Positions 7,043-8,940 of a stretch of 8,940 nucleotides of DNA are shown here, piece by piece; positions within the stretch are counted from its first letter, which is position 1; each line of letters starts with the position of its first letter. Source of the DNA: Deltaproteobacteria bacterium (GTDB lineage: Bacteria; Desulfobacterota; DSM-4660; Desulfatiglandales; HGW-15). Made by a program: the position numbers and the translations under genes. The notes under the pieces were generated by a model that saw only the letters and a list, made by a program, of their open reading frames with translations, did no database searches and had not been told where the DNA came from. The stretch is from NCBI GenBank assembly GCA_019307805.1, contig JAFDIX010000163.1:1-8940 (forward strand), written 5' to 3'.

Positions 7043-7079
7043 CCCACCCAAATGTGGGGAGTCCTGGCGAAGCCCGGAC
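7043..7079. repeat. Two adjacent GC-rich hairpins inside the repeat
   Basis: CCCAC (7043-7047) pairs with GTGGG (7054-7058). Directly after, GTCCTGGC (7061-7068) pairs with GCCCGGAC (7072-7079) across a GAA loop with one mismatch. This GC-rich block breaks the AT-rich surroundings and looks like another small inserted palindromic unit. Confidence 0.45.
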
Positions 7080-7089
7080 AAATTTGGTG

Positions 7090-7124
7090 CTTGGCATTTG
7101 TGATTTTAGACACAAAATACCAAG
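7090..7124. repeat. Inverted repeat with CTTGG/CCAAG arms
   Basis: CTTGGCATTTGTG (7090-7102) and CACAAAATACCAAG (7111-7124) form a stem of about 12 pairs with one bulge and an eight-base loop. No T-run follows on either strand, so it is not called a terminator. Confidence 0.5.
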
Positions 7125-7181
7125 GCGGAGCCATCTATCTCTGACTTGGCACAGGGGATCAGGTTCTCAAAATAAGCCGGA

Positions 7182-7446
7182 TCAGGAGACCAGTTCCCTG
7201 TCCAACCAGTTCAAATAACCCCGGCTCCCTGCCTCGATGGGGACAGCCAGAATCTCGGGCTCCTCGTATGGGTGGATACTTCGGATGGTCGCTTCCAGTT
7301 TTTATCCCCTTCCACCAGTAGGTACTTGCTATGGGACCCAGAACCTGCGCACAGGCGGCCAGTCTCTTTTCCACCACATTCCTTGCAATATCCCTGGCTT
7401 CCTCCCTCTTCTCGGTGGTGGTATAAATTTGGATATAGTCTGCCAT
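7182..7446 (-). pseudogene. cutA: CutA1 divalent-ion tolerance protein, internal deletion and frameshift
   Basis: CutA1 is a small trimeric ferredoxin-like protein linked to divalent-metal tolerance, with an unsettled role. The first 47 codons are typical: MADYIQIYTTTEKREE, then LAACAQVLGPIASTYWWKG. The expected next stretch (the KIEEAEEWLCLIKTR-like strand and helix, about 21 residues) is missing. The rest continues in another frame as LEATIRSIHPYEEPEI, AVPIEAGSRG and YLNWLDRELVS, ending at TGA (7184-7182). Staying in the original frame instead gives a garbled tail to 7159. The two parts total about 85 codons against the usual 102-112. One out-of-frame deletion near 7306-7316 explains both changes. 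AAAGGAGG nine bases before the ATG is an excellent ribosome binding site, so decay looks recent. An assembly error is possible but would have to drop about 60 bases. Confidence 0.85.
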
Positions 7447-7499
7447 GGATTGTATCCTCCTTTAATTCCCCAACCTAATCCACAATCTTTCTCTTCTTC

Positions 7500-7528
7500 C
7501 TTATACCCTGTTCCAGGCCAAAACCCAA
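7500..7528 (-). promoter_or_regulatory. Candidate promoter for the cutA remnant
   Basis: On the minus strand TTGGGT (7523-7528, 3/6 to the -35 consensus) and TATAAG (7500-7505, 5/6 to the -10) are separated by 17 bases, about 55 bases before the cutA ATG. The -35 box is weak. Confidence 0.3.
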
Positions 7529-7551
7529 GCCAACAGTGAGCATATTTCCGG

Positions 7552-7579
7552 TTGCCAGGGGCGATGATTCTGTTGTAAG
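7552..7579 (+). promoter_or_regulatory. Candidate promoter for fumC
   Basis: TTGCCA (7552-7557, 5/6) and TGTAAG (7574-7579, 4/6) are separated by 16 bases and point toward fumC, leaving a leader of about 90 bases. The TTGACA at 7661-7666 overlaps the fumC ribosome binding site and is too close to serve. Confidence 0.3.
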
Positions 7580-7587
7580 AAGACGAA

Positions 7588-7602
7588 AAGGGGGGCCCCC
7601 TT
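7588..7602. repeat. G/C-run palindrome in the fumC leader
   Basis: AAGGGGGGCCCCCTT: a run of six G followed by five C flanked by AA and TT, between the candidate fumC promoter and its start codon. It may fold only weakly because it has almost no loop. It could equally be a protein site or chance. Confidence 0.35.
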
Positions 7603-7677
7603 CATTCTCGACACAATGCACGCCCCTCTTTGTTCCTTTGAGCGATTGCCGGAAGTCTGTTTGACAGGAGAGATGCC

Positions 7678-8940
7678 ATGAAAATGAGAGAAGAGAAGGA
7701 TACCATGGGGACCGTTATGGTCCCGGAAGATGCTTACTACGGTGCGCAGACACAGCGGGCAGTGGAGAATTTTGACATCAGCGGCTTGACACTTCCCCCG
7801 GTATTCATCAAGGCCCTGGGCCTGATCAAGAAACATGCGGCCCGTGTAAATTGGGAATTGGGCCTGCTGGAGGAAGATCCGGCAAAGGCCATTATGGCGG
7901 CCGCCGGTGAGGTGGTAGATGGGAAACTGGAAGATCAGTTCGTAGTTGATGTTTTCCAAACCGGATCCGGGACCTCTACCAATATGAACGCCAACGAAGT
8001 GATCACCGGTCGGGCTAACGAAATCCTTACCGGAAAGAAGGGAGCCAAGTCTCCGGTGCATCCCAACGATCACGTCAATTTGGGCCAGTCCAGCAATGAC
8101 GTCATCCCGACAGCCATTCACGTTGCTGCCCTGATGGAGATAAGAGGAGGGCTGATACCGGCTATGGAGAGGCTTCAGACAGTCCTCGGAAAAAAATCTG
8201 CTGAGTTTTCGGATGTGAGAAAAATTGCGAGGACACATCTTCAGGATGCAGTACCCATGGCCCTCGGCGAGGAATTCAGCGGATACGCCAGGCAGCTGGC
8301 CCTGAGCATTCGTAGGGTACAGGGGACCGAGGAGTCCCTCTCCGAACTGGCCCTGGGCGGAACAGCCGTAGGGACCGGGCTCAACACGCACCCGGAATTT
8401 GCCGCCAGGGTGATTTCTCGCCTCTCACAGGATACCGGCTGCCCCTTTGAGGAGGCACAAAACCACTTCGAGGCCCAGGCCGCCCAGGATGCGGCCGTGG
8501 AGACAAGCGGCGCTCTCAAGAGCTACGCCGTGAGCCTGATCAAGATCGCCAATGACATTCGGTGGTTGTCTTCCGGTCCCAGATGCGGGCTTGGCGAAAT
8601 CAATATCCCGTCACTCCAGCCCGGGTCTTCCATTATGCCCGGGAAGGTGAATCCTGTGATTCTCGAGGCGGTCATCCAGGTGGGGACCCAGGTCATCGGC
8701 AATGATGCCGCTATTACCATGTCCGGGCAGGCTGGAAATTTCGAACTCAATGTCATGCTTCCTGTCATCGCCCATAATCTCCTGCAGTCGATTGCCCTTC
8801 TCCGTTCGGTCACTGTCGTTTTGGAGGAGAAATGCGTCAGGGGTATTACGGCGAACAGCAACCGGTGTGCGGCGAATCTGGAGCAGAGCCTTGCCGTGTG
8901 CACTGCCCTGGTCCCGGCCATTGGCTATGATAATGCAGCA
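7678..8940 (+). CDS. fumC: Class II fumarate hydratase, C-terminus beyond window
   Basis: FumC reversibly hydrates fumarate to L-malate in the TCA cycle as an iron-free homotetramer. The window holds 421 codons with no stop; the family has about 460-470 residues, so roughly the last 40 are missing. Diagnostic segments are TGSGTSTNMN (95-104), HPNDHVNLGQSSND (128-141), RTHLQDA (185-191, with catalytic-site His187), ALGGTAVGTGLNTHPEF (225-241) and the lyase signature GSSIMPGKVNP (316-326) with the catalytic serine loop. RTHLQDA and MPGKVNP argue against aspartate ammonia-lyase, which has RTQLQDA and MPAKVNP; argininosuccinate and adenylosuccinate lyases differ far more. The ATG at 7678 is chosen because AGGAG (7666-7670) lies 7 bases upstream; an ATG at 7684 is a weaker alternative. 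It is divergent from the cutA remnant and appears to have its own promoter. Confidence 0.95.
   Translation, partial: MKMREEKDTMGTVMVPEDAYYGAQTQRAVENFDISGLTLPPVFIKALGLIKKHAARVNWELGLLEEDPAKAIMAAAGEVVDGKLEDQFVVDVFQTGSGTSTNMNANEVITGRANEILTGKKGAKSPVHPNDHVNLGQSSNDVIPTAIHVAALMEIRGGLIPAMERLQTVLGKKSAEFSDVRKIARTHLQDAVPMALGEEFSGYARQLALSIRRVQGTEESLSELALGGTAVGTGLNTHPEFAARVISRLSQDTGCPFEEAQNHFEAQAAQDAAVETSGALKSYAVSLIKIANDIRWLSSGPRCGLGEINIPSLQPGSSIMPGKVNPVILEAVIQVGTQVIGNDAAITMSGQAGNFELNVMLPVIAHNLLQSIALLRSVTVVLEEKCVRGITANSNRCAANLEQSLAVCTALVPAIGYDNAA

Larger units (their letters stand above)
6774..7124. repeat. AT-rich dispersed repeat, interrupted by insertions
   Basis: The left part (6774-6872) has CAAATATCAAA twice (6780-6790 and 6794-6804), then CCAATGACC, whose near-complement GGTCATTG lies at 6862-6869, making an imperfect inverted repeat. 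The right part resumes at 7010 with AAATTTGAGATTTATTTG-type sequence and again around 7080-7110 (TTTGGTGCTTGGCATTTG). Words such as CCAATGACC and GGTCATTGAATATT are familiar to me from repeats scattered in many environmental bacterial genomes, from recollection and not a search. The outer boundaries are approximate. Confidence 0.55.
6699..7181. other. Gene-free, repeat-filled gap between converging genes
   Basis: This 483-base gap lies between the 3' ends of the MogA/MoaB gene and the cutA remnant, a place where insertions harm little. No credible protein or tRNA is seen; a 62-codon plus-strand frame at 7030-7218 is made mostly of repeat sequence. From left to right it holds about 75 plain bases, the left half of an AT-rich repeat, a nested MITE-like element, the right half of the repeat with a GC-rich hairpin pair, a third inverted repeat, and about 55 plain bases. 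No clear intrinsic terminator for the upstream operon was found. Confidence 0.7.

Noticed and set aside
7030..7218. Small plus-strand frame of 62 codons
   Set aside because: Most of it is palindromic repeat sequence and the tail of the cutA remnant; there is no ribosome binding site.
7661..7666. TTGACA as a fumC -35 box
   Set aside because: It lies within 12 bases of the start codon and overlaps the ribosome binding site, leaving no room for a -10 box or transcription start.
7501..8391. Open frame of 296 codons on the minus strand
   Set aside because: It is antisense to the well-conserved fumC and its leader. No family motifs are visible.
7678..8940. Aspartate ammonia-lyase
   Set aside because: RTHLQDA and GSSIMPGKVNP match class II fumarase; aspartate lyase has RTQLQDA and MPAKVNP.

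Overview
The window looks like chromosomal DNA of a Gram-negative bacterium with roughly balanced base composition. Gene order and protein style fit the former Deltaproteobacteria (Desulfobacterota and relatives). The pointers are an xerC-hslV-hslU-argB cluster, a second EF-G-like GTPase beside a MogA/MoaB gene, and short dispersed palindromic repeats of a kind I associate with genomes of that group. The assignment is inference, since no rRNA or clade-specific gene is present.

Layout. Positions 1-3855 (minus strand) hold a compact operon read xerC, hslV, hslU, argB: a Xer-type tyrosine recombinase, the two subunits of the HslUV (ClpQY) ATP-dependent protease, and acetylglutamate kinase, which runs off the left edge. 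The hslU-argB gap has a strong 13-bp RNA hairpin and a small TCAGC-type repeat. Positions 3856-4108 are a divergent control region with candidate promoters both ways and a bulged inverted repeat. Positions 4109-6698 (plus strand) hold an EF-G-like translation factor (a paralogue type, not the str-operon EF-G), followed after 10 bases by a MogA/MoaB molybdopterin-pathway protein.

Positions 6699-7181, between converging genes, carry no gene but are packed with repeats. A roughly 136-bp MITE-like element with imperfect terminal inverted repeats and a TA duplication sits inside an older AT-rich repeat; two more inverted repeats follow. Next to it, on the minus strand, is cutA, which keeps a strong ribosome binding site and a well-conserved N-terminus but has lost about 21 internal codons and its frame, so it is called a pseudogene (7182-7446). 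A 231-bp divergent spacer separates it from fumC, a class II fumarase that runs off the right edge.

Functionally the window is mainly housekeeping: proteolysis and chromosome-dimer resolution, arginine synthesis, translation, molybdenum cofactor and the TCA cycle. I see no defence system, CRISPR array, prophage or biosynthetic cluster, and no convincing undescribed system. The most interesting parts are the nested repeats with the broken cutA, the EF-G paralogue lacking the usual catalytic histidine, and several hairpins in operon gaps.
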